A stretch of 64,000 nucleotides of DNA from Mycobacterium sp. MS1601 (lineage in GTDB: Bacteria; Actinomycetota; Actinomycetes; Mycobacteriales; Mycobacteriaceae), in NCBI RefSeq assembly GCF_001984215.1, contig NZ_CP019420.1, forward strand, positions 2,790,001 through 2,854,000, given 5' to 3'. Position 1 is the first letter of the stretch. The number at the start of each line of letters is the position of its first letter. Made by a program: the position numbers and the translations under genes. Below the pieces are notes generated by a model. That model was not told the origin of the DNA. It made no database searches and saw only the letters and a list, made by a program, of their open reading frames with translations. Of the stretch, positions 1 through 8,231 are shown in pieces.

Positions 1-35
1 CGACGTTGGATGATGCACTGCGTGCGGTGGGCTGA
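1..35 (+). CDS. C-terminal tail of a gene entering from the left
   Basis: In frame 3 the first bases read TLDDALRAVG followed by TGA at 33-35. This looks like the end of a coding region that begins outside the window. Ten residues are too few to name a family, and the call rests only on the open frame and the position of the next gene about 60 bases on. Confidence 0.3.
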   Translation, partial: TLDDALRAVG

Positions 36-96
36 GCCGGCCACCTGAGGTGAGACGGCCTTGGTCGCGGGTTTCGATCGCTGGCATCCTGGCGGT

Positions 97-750
97 ATGG
101 GCCTGATCATCCGTCTGATCGAGCTGCTGATCATCGTCATCCCGATCGCCGGCGCCGCTTTCGCGGGTTACCGAGCTGTGCAGCGCCGGCGCCCGCAGGT
201 GGCTGAGCAGCCAACCGACCGTCCGGTGACTGAGCCGCAACCGACCGGCAGCGCCGCTACCTGGAAGGCGATCCAGCGCACGGTCGTCGAGCACGACCGC
301 ACCGACACCCGCTGGCTGGAGTACGAGCTGGACCCCATCACGCTGCTGGAATATCCGCTGATGACCGATCTGACGGAAGCGGTTACCGAGCGCTTTCACC
401 GCGCGAAGTGGCGCGCCGACCTGCTCCGGCCCCAGGCTGCCGAGTCACTTCTCGACGACCGCGACTCGGCGGCGGAGTATCGCCAGGCGGTTGAGGAGTA
501 CGTCAGTGCGTTCAATGTCGCCGAGGCTGAGGCCAGGCGTCGGCGCGATGCTGGTTATAGCGATGCCGAGAAGCAGCGGCTGCACCGGGCGCGGAGCCTG
601 TTGCGGGTGGCCTCCGACGATGCGGCGACAAATCAGGAGCGAGAGCAGGCCTACCGGCAGGCACGCAAGGAGTTGGACGGCCTGGTCGAACTACCTGAGC
701 GCACCCGGGCGCAGATCGAGCGGGGCATCGCCGGCGAGCTCGGCGCCTAA
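97..750 (+). CDS. Membrane-anchored hypothetical protein
   Basis: Family not recognised. I chose the ATG at 97 over an in-frame TTG at 61 because it puts the hydrophobic segment directly at the N-terminus: residues 2-24 (GLIIRLIELLIIVIPIAGAA region) form one membrane helix, followed by Arg-rich residues that should stay in the cytoplasm. The remaining roughly 190 residues are hydrophilic and rich in Glu, Arg and Ala, with predicted long helices and many RRRR/EAEA stretches, suggesting a coiled or helical cytoplasmic domain. There is no signal-peptidase site, so it is probably an anchored rather than secreted protein. It stands alone between the left-edge gene and the MarR operator. It could be a mycobacterial conserved hypothetical, but no function follows from the sequence. 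Confidence 0.75.
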   Translation: MGLIIRLIELLIIVIPIAGAAFAGYRAVQRRRPQVAEQPTDRPVTEPQPTGSAATWKAIQRTVVEHDRTDTRWLEYELDPITLLEYPLMTDLTEAVTERFHRAKWRADLLRPQAAESLLDDRDSAAEYRQAVEEYVSAFNVAEAEARRRRDAGYSDAEKQRLHRARSLLRVASDDAATNQEREQAYRQARKELDGLVELPERTRAQIERGIAGELGA

Positions 751-754
751 CTGG

Positions 755-773
755 ATAGTGCACTAACTATTAG
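755..773. promoter_or_regulatory. Palindromic operator in front of the OhrR-type regulator
   Basis: The stretch contains TAGTGCACTA (756-765), a perfect 10-bp palindrome, nested in ATAGT...ACTAT (755-759 / 766-770), with a second overlapping dyad CTAA...TTAG (763-773). It lies 15-33 bases before the ATG at 788 and just after the upstream stop, where an autoregulatory MarR operator is expected. Binding by the adjacent gene product is inferred. Confidence 0.6.
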
Positions 774-787
774 GGTACGATCGACTT

Positions 788-1267
788 ATGTCCGTTTCCG
801 CCGCGCAGGCTGACCCCCTGGCTCTCGAGCAACAGGTCTGCTTCGCGCTGGCGGTCACCAACCGGGCAGTCCTGGCTGTCTACCGCCCGCTCCTGGAGCC
901 GCTCGGTCTGACCCACCCGCAGTACCTGGTGATGCTCGCACTCTGGGACCACCGCAAGATCTCGGCGGCACCCCTGTCCGTAAAACAGATCGCCACTACA
1001 CTGCAGCTGGACTCGGCGACTCTCTCGCCGATGTTGAAACGACTGGAAGCACTCGGTTTGATCACCCGCACTCGCAGCGTCGCCGATGAGCGCTCCACCG
1101 ACGTCGAACTCACCAAGGCCGGAGCGGCATTGCGCACCCAGGCCGAATCGATACCGCCCGCCGTCATCGCCCGGCTGGGTGTCAGCATGTCCGAAATCGA
1201 GCAACTCCACAGCGTCCTGACCCGCGTGAACTCCGCAGCGCTGGCCGCCGGAACCCTCGCCAGTTGA
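788..1267 (+). CDS. MarR-family regulator of the OhrR (peroxide-sensing) type
   Basis: A 159-residue winged-helix repressor. The N-terminal block EQQVCFALAVTNRAV followed by YRPLLEPLGLTHPQYLVM is the signature of the OhrR subgroup, in which the single conserved cysteine (here Cys18) is oxidised by organic hydroperoxides and releases DNA. The recognition helix region is LQLDSATLSPMLKRLEALGL, and the wing contains RTRSVADERSTDVELT. It has a palindromic operator immediately upstream. It is followed after 11 bases by the DUF5313 gene, so the two are probably co-transcribed. OhrR is usually next to an ohr peroxidase gene; none is visible here. Family assignment is firm; the inducer and targets are inferred. 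Confidence 0.88.
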   Translation: MSVSAAQADPLALEQQVCFALAVTNRAVLAVYRPLLEPLGLTHPQYLVMLALWDHRKISAAPLSVKQIATTLQLDSATLSPMLKRLEALGLITRTRSVADERSTDVELTKAGAALRTQAESIPPAVIARLGVSMSEIEQLHSVLTRVNSAALAAGTLAS

Positions 1268-1278
1268 ACAGGAGCATC

Positions 1279-1695
1279 ATGGCCGCCGACAAACCGAACC
1301 TCTGGCAGTACATCGCCTTCTCGTACGGGAAGCGCCTGCCCCCTTCCATGAACCGTTGGGTCGCCGAGGATCTGGCCGGACAGGGCGCGGTGCGCCGCCA
1401 CCTGATCCGCTTCGCCATCCCGCCGCTGCTGGTGCTCGGGCCGATCTGGTTGATCGATGCCTCGTTCTATGTGCGCCTGGAGATGACGGCGCCCATCTAC
1501 ATCTGGGCGATCCTGATGGCGCTGGCGCTGAACAAGGTGTGGCGCAGGCACCGGCTGGCTCAGCACGGTCTGGACCCCAATCTCGTCGACGTGATCAAAC
1601 GCAAGCGCGATGCGCACATCCACGAGGACTACATCCGCCGGTTCGGCCCTCGTCCGGAGGATGCAAAGCGCCAGTCCAACAGCAGTCCGTTCTGA
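1279..1695 (+). CDS. DUF5313-family membrane protein
   Basis: A 138-residue protein starting at ATG 1279, which has AGGAGC (1270-1275) at good spacing; an earlier in-frame TTG at 1264 overlaps the regulator's stop and is less likely. It begins KPNLWQYIAFSYGKRLPP and contains AGQGAVRRHLIRFAIPP, which matches the mycobacterial DUF5313 pattern as I know it. Two hydrophobic segments (about residues 48-66 and 73-88) suggest a small integral membrane protein with a basic C-terminal tail (VIKRKRDAHIHEDYIRR). Its function is unknown in the family. Its place directly behind the OhrR-type regulator suggests redox- or peroxide-responsive expression. Confidence 0.8.
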   Translation: MAADKPNLWQYIAFSYGKRLPPSMNRWVAEDLAGQGAVRRHLIRFAIPPLLVLGPIWLIDASFYVRLEMTAPIYIWAILMALALNKVWRRHRLAQHGLDPNLVDVIKRKRDAHIHEDYIRRFGPRPEDAKRQSNSSPF

Positions 1696-1787
1696 ATCGC
1701 GTCGACGGGTTCGTGTCGAATGTCGCGCGGCCCGAAAGGACAGATGCCGCAGCCGGATTCGGCACCGCAGAGAACGAGGGAGTGTTC

Positions 1788-2483
1788 ATGTTCACCGTCG
1801 CGGAGACGACGATCGCCGTGCACGGATCGACGGAGCGGTTCCCCGTCCGGCGGGTCTACTGCGTGGGACGCAACTATGCCGACCATGCGCGCGAGATGGG
1901 CGCGGATCCCGATCGTGAGCCGCCGTTCTACTTCACCAAACCCGCCGACGCGGTTTTCACCGCCACGCAGGGCTACCTGGGCGGGCCTGCGGGTGTGGTG
2001 CCGTATCCGCCGCAGACCGCCAACCTGCACCACGAGATCGAACTGGTGGTCGCGATCGGCACCGGCGGTGCAGATATCGCGGCAGAGGCTGCACTGCAAC
2101 ATGTTTGGGGATACGGAGTGGGCGTCGACCTGACCCGTCGGGACCTGCAGGATCTCGCCAAGCAGGCGCGCAGGCCGTGGGATCTTTCCAAGGGGTTCGA
2201 CGCGTCGGGGCCGGTGTCGCCGCTGGTCCCCGCCGGCGTGGCAGACCCGGGGCAGGGACGGATCTGGGTCTGCGTCGACGGGCAACTGCGCCAGGAAGGT
2301 GACCTCAAAGATCAGATCTGGCCGGTCTCCGACGTGATCGCTCACCTCTCCGCGTCGGTCACGCTGGCGCCAGGGGACCTCATCATGACAGGAACCCCGT
2401 CGGGTGTCGGACCCATCGAACGCGGCCAACGCGTCGATGGCGGCATCGACGGCATCGGCGAACTTCACTTCACCGTCCGCTGA
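1788..2483 (+). CDS. Fumarylacetoacetate hydrolase family protein, fumarylpyruvate hydrolase-like
   Basis: A 231-residue FAH-fold hydrolase. Start ATG 1788 follows GAGGGAG (about 1776-1782). The stretch RRVYCVGRNYADHAREMG and the phrase DREPPFYFTKPADAV are characteristic of the short NagK/FAHD1 branch, which hydrolyses fumarylpyruvate or acylpyruvates at the end of the gentisate pathway. Metal-binding positions are visible in NLHHEIELVVAIG (Glu-x-Glu) and in GVGVDLTRRDLQ (Asp); the closing motif GDLIMTGTPSGVG is present. No gentisate dioxygenase lies next to it, although an aromatic cluster starts about 1.2 kb downstream. The substrate is therefore inferred from family similarity only. Confidence 0.85.
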   Translation: MFTVAETTIAVHGSTERFPVRRVYCVGRNYADHAREMGADPDREPPFYFTKPADAVFTATQGYLGGPAGVVPYPPQTANLHHEIELVVAIGTGGADIAAEAALQHVWGYGVGVDLTRRDLQDLAKQARRPWDLSKGFDASGPVSPLVPAGVADPGQGRIWVCVDGQLRQEGDLKDQIWPVSDVIAHLSASVTLAPGDLIMTGTPSGVGPIERGQRVDGGIDGIGELHFTVR

Positions 2484-2552
2484 TCGGGGCGGTGACCGCG
2501 TTGACGGCGCGTCCTTGCGGTGCGGGCCGCTTCGGCTGGGACAGTCGACGCC

Positions 2553-3344
2553 ATGGTGCGGTTTCTCGCGGTTGTTCTGGTGGGCGCTCTGACTCTGATT
2601 TCTCCGGCAGCGCCCGCTCGCGCGGACTTCGCCCAGCGGATCGCCACCGCTGAGGAGTACCTGTCCACTCGACCAGGCACCGTCGGTTACGTGCTGCGGG
2701 ATCGCTCGACCGGACTGGTTCACCGCAACCAGTCCGCGGGCGCGTTGATCTGGACGGCATCAACCATCAAACTCGCCATGGTGGTGGATCTGCTGACCAG
2801 GGCAACGGCTGGTCAGATCACCTTGACCAACGCCGACCGCCAGCTGATGGCCGCGATGATGCACTCCTCGGACAACGATGCTGCCGCCACGCTCTGGAAA
2901 CGTTTCGGTGGCGTCGATCACGAGGCGTTCAACCGCAACTTCCCGTCCTATGGAATGACGGGGCTGCAACCTCAGCAAGGGTTCAGCGACGTCTACCCGG
3001 ACTGGGGTTTCCAGAAGTCGAGCACCGACGACCTCGACCGGCTGATGAACTACGCACTGGGGCGGCTACCGGCTGCGCAGACCGAAGCGATTGTGTCGGA
3101 GATGCAGGGCGTGGATGCCAACCAACAGTGGGGTGTCTGGGGCGCGGGTACTGCCATGCAACCAGGCAACAAGAACGGCTGGTCCCTAGAGCAGGGCGGT
3201 TGGGTAGTCAACAGTGTCGGGTTTGCTGGGCCGGGCCAGCGGTACACCCTGGCCATCATGAACTCCCTCGAAGGTGAGGGCGGGTTCGAGGAGGGCAAGG
3301 CAACCACCACCCGGCTGGCCGAGATCCTGCTCGGTCCTGGCTGA
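2553..3344 (+). CDS. Secreted class-A beta-lactamase-fold serine hydrolase
   Basis: A 263-residue protein from ATG 2553. Residues 1-24 form a signal peptide ending ARA-D. The mature part carries Ser70-Thr-Ile-Lys73 (SxxK) within WTASTIKLAMVVDLL and Ser106-Asp107-Asn108 (SDN), the two catalytic motifs of penicillin-recognising enzymes. The third motif, normally KTG, appears as Lys207-Asn208-Gly209. I do not see a clear omega-loop ExxxN. It should act in the periplasm on cell-wall peptides or a related substrate. The altered third motif and unclear deacylation Glu argue against an efficient resistance enzyme. A DD-peptidase-like or housekeeping hydrolase is equally possible. Confidence 0.8.
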   Translation: MVRFLAVVLVGALTLISPAAPARADFAQRIATAEEYLSTRPGTVGYVLRDRSTGLVHRNQSAGALIWTASTIKLAMVVDLLTRATAGQITLTNADRQLMAAMMHSSDNDAAATLWKRFGGVDHEAFNRNFPSYGMTGLQPQQGFSDVYPDWGFQKSSTDDLDRLMNYALGRLPAAQTEAIVSEMQGVDANQQWGVWGAGTAMQPGNKNGWSLEQGGWVVNSVGFAGPGQRYTLAIMNSLEGEGGFEEGKATTTRLAEILLGPG

Positions 3345-3638
3345 CGGAGCCGCGTCACCGTGCCCAAGTGGAGTCGTCGCTGAGCGGTAATCCGGTGACG
3401 GCGGCCTTGGCACCGGACCTGGTCCTGTCGGACAGGCGGTGACCCGTCCGACGCGCGCATGTTGTCGAGACGATGTGTGCGGAAGCCCTCGAAATCGTTT
3501 CCTCCATCGCATCCAGTACTGCGTGTACGTGTTCTCGGTGGCGATGGTGTGTTCGAGGCGGGCTGTGACTGCGGTCCGAGCGGCCGGGCCGTCCACACGT
3601 GGAGATCCTTGTGATGCGGGGTGTGCACCAACTCGATC
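3345..3638. other. Non-coding stretch before the aromatic cluster
   Basis: I see no convincing gene here. Short open frames on both strands lack homology-like blocks and ribosome sites. It probably holds the end of the serine hydrolase transcript and the distal promoter region of the dioxygenase operon. Confidence 0.5.
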
Positions 3639-3676
3639 TGATGATAACGTCGTAACTGACGAAATCATCATTACTA
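3639..3676 (+). promoter_or_regulatory. Operator/promoter of the dioxygenase operon (site 1 of 2)
   Basis: The sequence CGTAACTGACGAAAT (3651-3665) also occurs, in the same orientation relative to the gene, before the metallo-hydrolase at the other end of the cluster (10905-10891). Around site 1 there is a long dyad TGATGAT (3639-3645) / ATCATCA (3664-3670) and a shorter one CGTC-GTAACT-GACG (3648-3661). It ends 15 bases before the strong ribosome site AGGAGG (3681-3686) and the ATG at 3692, so bound protein would block transcription or polymerase escape. The TetR regulator of the cluster is the likely ligand (inference). Confidence 0.65.
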
Positions 3677-3691
3677 TCCGAGGAGGTGACC

Positions 3692-4822
3692 ATGACGACT
3701 CCCGTCGATGCCCACCACGGCCTGCATTCCGAGAGTGGAGCGCTGCGCGGTGAGCACACCGGACGCGGACGCAATCCCCTGATCAAGGTCGCGGACATCG
3801 CGTGGTTGGAGTTCGAGAAGCCCGACCTGATGCGTGCCGAGGCATTTGCCCGGGCATTCGGCTTCCACACCGCACTGCGGACCCCCGAGGAGATCCAGCT
3901 GCGTGGAACCCGGGCCGGATCGCCCGCGGTGATCATCCGGCGGGCCGCCCGGACCAGGTTCGCCGGTGTGGCGTTCCGCGCGCAGGACGAGGTCGACGTC
4001 CTGCGCCTCGCCGATGCGGTCGGAGCGCCCACACATCGGCTGCCGGACGCGCTCGGCGGAGTCGCGGTGGAGCTCCAAGACCCGAGCGGCTGCCGCGTGC
4101 AGGTGGTGGCGGGTATGCATCAGCTGCCGGAACTTCCCGAGCAGCAACCGACTACGTTCAATGCGGGCGACGGCGTGCAGCGTGTCAACGCCACCGTACG
4201 TCCGGCGCACGTGCCGGCCCGCGTGCAGCGGCTGGGTCACGTTGTCCTGCAGTCCAATCGCTATCTGGCCACCTTGAATTGGTATCTGGACAACCTGGGG
4301 ATGATCGTCAGCGACTTCCTCTACTTCCCGGGGCAGCGTGACCGGGGTCCGTCGATGAGCTTCATCCGCTGTGACCTCGGGCCGGTCCCGGCTGATCACC
4401 ACACGCTGGCTCTGGCGCTGGGGCCTGCGAACCGCTACGTCCACTCCGCGTACCAGGTCAGTGATCTCGACGCACTCGCCGCCGGTGGCGAGTACCTGCG
4501 CGCGCGGGGGTACCTGCGGTCGTGGGGTATCGGGCGGCACATCCAGGGCAGTCAGCTGTTCGACTACTGGCGCGACCCCGACGGCTTCCTGGTCGAGCAC
4601 TTCACCGACGGTGACATGTTCGACAACACTCTCGAACCCGGCTGGGCGCCGTTCACAGCCTCCGGTCTGGCGCAGTGGGGCCCGCCGGTCACCAGCGACT
4701 TCCTGGAAACTGGCCCCAAAAATGCACGCACGCAGGTGCTTTCCATGATCAACGGACTGCGTGACGACAACGAGTTCGACGTACACCGCCTCATCGGCCT
4801 GATGAAAGTAGCGACTTCATGA
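3692..4822 (+). CDS. Type I (VOC-fold) extradiol ring-cleavage dioxygenase
   Basis: A 376-residue two-domain vicinal-oxygen-chelate protein, first gene of the operon. ATG 3692 is preceded by AGGAGG at 6-base spacing. The N-terminal domain (about residues 30-145) is the non-catalytic half. The C-terminal half carries the Fe(II) facial triad: His183 in RLGHVVLQS, His236 or His237 in DHHTLAL, and Glu302 in GFLVEHFTDGD. Enzymes of this type open catechol-like rings next to the diol. Its substrate should be the diol made by the flavin hydroxylase two genes downstream. It is slightly longer than catechol 2,3-dioxygenases (about 300 residues) because of N- and C-terminal extensions. The exact substrate is unknown. 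Confidence 0.85.
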   Translation: MTTPVDAHHGLHSESGALRGEHTGRGRNPLIKVADIAWLEFEKPDLMRAEAFARAFGFHTALRTPEEIQLRGTRAGSPAVIIRRAARTRFAGVAFRAQDEVDVLRLADAVGAPTHRLPDALGGVAVELQDPSGCRVQVVAGMHQLPELPEQQPTTFNAGDGVQRVNATVRPAHVPARVQRLGHVVLQSNRYLATLNWYLDNLGMIVSDFLYFPGQRDRGPSMSFIRCDLGPVPADHHTLALALGPANRYVHSAYQVSDLDALAAGGEYLRARGYLRSWGIGRHIQGSQLFDYWRDPDGFLVEHFTDGDMFDNTLEPGWAPFTASGLAQWGPPVTSDFLETGPKNARTQVLSMINGLRDDNEFDVHRLIGLMKVATS

Positions 4823-5754
4823 CCATCTCCGTTCTCAAGACCGCTGACGCCTGGTGGGTCAAGACCGACGCCGATCACGCCGCCGAGATCGCCACGGCAG
4901 CAACCACCACCGGCGAACTGCTGGGCGATCGCGCCGCGATCGCGGCCGCCACCGGCACACCCGTGGCGATCAAGGAACTCGATCTCGTCTCACCCATCAC
5001 CGCGCCCTGCCGGGTGGTGGCGCAGATGACCAATTTCGAATCCCACGTGGTGGATTCGAACATGGATCCGGCTACCGTACCGCTGACCTTCTTCCGGAAA
5101 TCATCGGCGTCGATCAGCGGACCCACCGACGACATCATCAAGCCCCAGCACGTCAAACTCATGGACTACGAGGTGGAGATAGGTCTGGTGATCGCCACCG
5201 ACATGCCGGTGGGCACCACGGTGACCGACCTGAACATTGCCGATTACGTGGCCGGCCTGGTGGTCACCAACGATGTCTCCGCCCGCGACGTCCAGCTGCC
5301 GCAAACCCAGTTCTACGAGGCCAAGTCCTACCCCACGTTCACCCCGACAGGACCGGAACTGGTGCTGCTGGATGCCAAGGAGCTCAGCAGATTCGGCGAT
5401 CTGCGGTTGCGTCTTTCCGTCAACGGCGAACAGCGCCAGAACGCACTGGTGGACGGTGACATGCTCTACCGTCCGCTGCAGGCGCTGCAGTCGCTGACCC
5501 GGTTCCAGACCCTGGCCGCCGGTGACCTGATCCTCACCGGAACGCCGGTCGGCACTGCACTGAGCGCGCCGCCCAAGATCATCGAGAAGATCGGCGCGCT
5601 GCTGCCGACTGCGCTGAAATGGAAGAGCTTTTTCGCCTCCCAGGCCAAGAACCCGAAGTATCTGCACGACGGTGATCTGGTCGAAGCTTCGGTGGCCACC
5701 GACGACGGAGCCATCGACCTCGGCGTGCAACGGATGTCGGTCCGGTACGCATGA
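4819..5754 (+). CDS. Fumarylacetoacetate hydrolase family protein (aromatic meta-cleavage type)
   Basis: A 311-residue protein whose ATG overlaps the dioxygenase stop (ATGA), so translation is coupled. The C-terminal FAH domain contains KLMDYEVEIGLVIATD (Glu-x-Glu metal site), VVTNDVSARDVQ (Asp) and GDLILTGTPVGTAL. Members of this branch either hydrolyse C-C bonds in ring-fission products or act as hydratases/decarboxylases on 2-oxo-dienoates. Since it follows an extradiol dioxygenase directly, processing of the meta-cleavage product is the natural role. Residues 1-90 form the N-terminal domain typical of the longer FAH proteins. Hydrolase versus hydratase activity cannot be decided from sequence. 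Confidence 0.83.
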   Translation: MTISVLKTADAWWVKTDADHAAEIATAATTTGELLGDRAAIAAATGTPVAIKELDLVSPITAPCRVVAQMTNFESHVVDSNMDPATVPLTFFRKSSASISGPTDDIIKPQHVKLMDYEVEIGLVIATDMPVGTTVTDLNIADYVAGLVVTNDVSARDVQLPQTQFYEAKSYPTFTPTGPELVLLDAKELSRFGDLRLRLSVNGEQRQNALVDGDMLYRPLQALQSLTRFQTLAAGDLILTGTPVGTALSAPPKIIEKIGALLPTALKWKSFFASQAKNPKYLHDGDLVEASVATDDGAIDLGVQRMSVRYA

Positions 5755-7268
5755 ACCCGATCGTGATCGTGGGCGGCGGGCCAACCGGGATCGCCGCGGC
5801 GACACTGCTCGCCCAGCACGGGGTGGCCTCGGTGGTGCTCGAGCGCTGGTCCGACATCTATCCGCAGCCGCGCGCGGTGGCCGCCGATGACGAGGTGTAT
5901 CGGATCCTGGCCCGCCTCGGCATCGGTGCGGACTTTGCGAAGATCTCACGTCCGGGCCTCGGGCTACGCCTCGTTGATCCGGAACTCAAGGTCTTCTGCG
6001 AGTTTGGCCGCAGTGCTGTCGGAGTCCATGGTCACCCCGAATCCAACATGTTCGATCAGCCGGTACTCGAACGGTTGCTCCGCGACAACCTGAGCTCCTA
6101 TCCCGCGGCACAACTGCGCTCCGACGTCGAGGTCACCGCCATCAATCCGCTTCCTGACGGCACCGTGGAGGTCCGGTTCACCGATCGGCTCACCGGTGGG
6201 CGGGAGAGTATCTGTGCCAGCTACGTGCTGGGCTGCGACGGCGCAAACAGCCTGACCCGCAGGGCCATCGGCTCCGCCATGACCGACCTGGGGTTCGAAC
6301 AGCGCTGGCTGGTGATCGACATCGACACCGACGTGCAGCTGGGGCAATGGGAAGGCGTGCACCAGGTCTGCAGTTCGGTGCGCGCAGGCACCTACATGCG
6401 AGTCACCGAGACGCGTTACCGATGGGAATTCCAGCTGCTGGCGCACGAAACCGAGGACGACTACCGGACACTCGTCGAGATCGCCCCGTTGATCAGGCCA
6501 TGGGCGCCATCCGTAGAGCGCCTGAGGTTGATCCGCACCTGCGAGTACACCTTTCGCGCCCAGGTGGCCGACCGGTGGCGACGAGGCAACATCTTCCTGC
6601 TCGGTGACGCGGCCCACCTGACGCCGCCGTTCATCGGTCAGGGAATGGGCTCAGGGCTGCGTGATGCGATGAACCTGGCGTGGAAGGTTGCCGGTGTCTG
6701 CCGGGGAGCGCTGCCGGAGTCGGCCCTGGACACTTACCAGACTGAGCGCAAACACCACGCGCGCAGCATGATCCGGCTCGCCGTGGCCATCGGATGGGCC
6801 ATGACCGCGGGCGGCAGGCGCGGCGACGCACTGCGCAGCCGGGTGCTGCCACGGCTGCAAGCCCTGGCTGCCAGATTCGGGTCGCCGGCCACCCCTGCTC
6901 TGCGGCGCTCGGCGTTGACCCGGCGCACCCGCCGGCGAGGAGACCTGACGGGGTCGCTGTGCCCCAATGCCGAACTCGACGGACAGCGACTCGACGAGGT
7001 GGTCGGCACGCGCGTTGCCGTGGTGACGAGTCACCCGCTGACCACCCAGCAGCGCACCCTGCTGGTAGGCGACGGAGTGGCCCTGCTGGAGGTGGCAGCA
7101 GGCAGTAAGCTCGGCACCTGGTTGCAGCGGGGGCGGGCCAACACGGCGGTGATCCGTCCCGACCGTTCCGTGCTGGCCACCGCTGCCGATCACCGTGGCG
7201 CTGACGAATTGTGTTTTCTGGCAAGAACAATCGCAAGAGTGGGAGTTCATGACCATGCGCGCCGCTGA
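5751..7268 (+). CDS. FAD-dependent aromatic hydroxylase (PheA/MhpA-like)
   Basis: A 505-residue single-component flavoprotein monooxygenase, ATGA-coupled to the FAH gene. The N-terminus has the FAD dinucleotide fold IVIVGGGPTGIAAATLLAQ. The middle has the DG motif LGCDGANSLTRRAIG, and the second FAD motif is GDAAHLTPPFIGQGMGSGLRDAMN with the conserved GD. The C-terminal thioredoxin-like domain (about 400-500) is present as in 3-(3-hydroxyphenyl)propionate hydroxylase and phenol hydroxylase relatives. It would use NAD(P)H and O2 to add a hydroxyl ortho to an existing one, giving the diol cleaved by the first gene's product. Substrate not deducible. Confidence 0.87.
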   Translation: MNPIVIVGGGPTGIAAATLLAQHGVASVVLERWSDIYPQPRAVAADDEVYRILARLGIGADFAKISRPGLGLRLVDPELKVFCEFGRSAVGVHGHPESNMFDQPVLERLLRDNLSSYPAAQLRSDVEVTAINPLPDGTVEVRFTDRLTGGRESICASYVLGCDGANSLTRRAIGSAMTDLGFEQRWLVIDIDTDVQLGQWEGVHQVCSSVRAGTYMRVTETRYRWEFQLLAHETEDDYRTLVEIAPLIRPWAPSVERLRLIRTCEYTFRAQVADRWRRGNIFLLGDAAHLTPPFIGQGMGSGLRDAMNLAWKVAGVCRGALPESALDTYQTERKHHARSMIRLAVAIGWAMTAGGRRGDALRSRVLPRLQALAARFGSPATPALRRSALTRRTRRRGDLTGSLCPNAELDGQRLDEVVGTRVAVVTSHPLTTQQRTLLVGDGVALLEVAAGSKLGTWLQRGRANTAVIRPDRSVLATAADHRGADELCFLARTIARVGVHDHARR

Positions 7269-8199
7269 GCTCGAGCTGGAGACGGTGACCGTAGAACAGA
7301 TCGAGCGTGTGCTGGTGGCGCGGGTGTCAGCCCCGCCCTACAACTTCATGACGGCCCAGATGCAGAAGGATCTCGATGCGTTGACCATCGCGGTGGACGC
7401 CGACGACTCTGTTGGCGCAGTGATCCTCACCGGCGGAATCGAACACCGCTACATCACCCATTTCGACATCGAGGACATTCTCACGGCGTCCACCGGCCGT
7501 GTGCTGCCGCACGCAGTGGTGTCAGGCCTGCTTGCCGGGGTGGCTGCCTTTCCCGGAGCACGTGACATCATCGAACGCAGCCCCATCGGCGGCCTGCTCA
7601 CCATCACCCGCTTCAACGACGTGGTGCTGCGCATCATGCGCTCGCCGGCGGTCTACCTCGCGGCCATCGGAGGACCGTGTGGCGGTGGGGGACTGGAACT
7701 CTCGGTTTGCCTCGACGTGCGTATCGCCGCCGATGACGACCACACCGGCTTCATGTTGCCCGAACTGTTGATCGGGCTCACCACCACGGTAGGCGGGCAG
7801 CGCCTGGCACAACTGATCGGGCCGTCCCGCGCACTCGAGATGCTGCTGCAGGGCAGGCGGTACTCGTCGCAGGAGGCTCTCGGCATGGGACTGCTGAACC
7901 GCGTCGTCCCCGCCGAGCGCCTGATGGACGAAACCATGGAGCTTGCGCAGCTGTACTCCCGGCGCAACCGGGCCACCGTCGCCGCGCAGAAACAGATCTT
8001 CAACGAGCACCACGCCCTCAGCCCGGCCGACAGTCTGCGCAGGGAGGGCGCCACCAGTGTCATCTCGATCAACGCCGATGCGGCCAACCGCGCGCTGCAG
8101 GAGTGGGTGGACCGACAACGTGACGGGGACTCGGTGTTCCTCACCGAGCCCGAGCCGTGGGTCCGCGGTGATGCGGTCAGCCTCAACCGACGCGACTAG
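7249..8199 (+). CDS. Enoyl-CoA hydratase/isomerase (crotonase) family protein
   Basis: A 316-residue crotonase-fold protein. I chose ATG 7249, which overlaps the hydroxylase by 20 bases; GGGAG at 7241-7245 would also suit the ATG at 7255. The oxyanion-hole region is AAIGGPCGGGGLELSVCLD, followed by the usual acidic region in FMLPELLIGLTTTVGG. The protein is longer than typical crotonases (about 260) because of an insertion around residues 75-105 and a C-terminal tail. It is fourth in the operon and may hydrate a dienoate or act on a CoA thioester of the ring-fission fragment. No CoA ligase is present in the cluster, so a non-CoA substrate is possible. Confidence 0.85.
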   Translation: MTMRAAELELETVTVEQIERVLVARVSAPPYNFMTAQMQKDLDALTIAVDADDSVGAVILTGGIEHRYITHFDIEDILTASTGRVLPHAVVSGLLAGVAAFPGARDIIERSPIGGLLTITRFNDVVLRIMRSPAVYLAAIGGPCGGGGLELSVCLDVRIAADDDHTGFMLPELLIGLTTTVGGQRLAQLIGPSRALEMLLQGRRYSSQEALGMGLLNRVVPAERLMDETMELAQLYSRRNRATVAAQKQIFNEHHALSPADSLRREGATSVISINADAANRALQEWVDRQRDGDSVFLTEPEPWVRGDAVSLNRRD

Positions 8200-8231
8200 C
8201 ATGTAGGGCTGATCATCCGGCAAGGAAGTAC

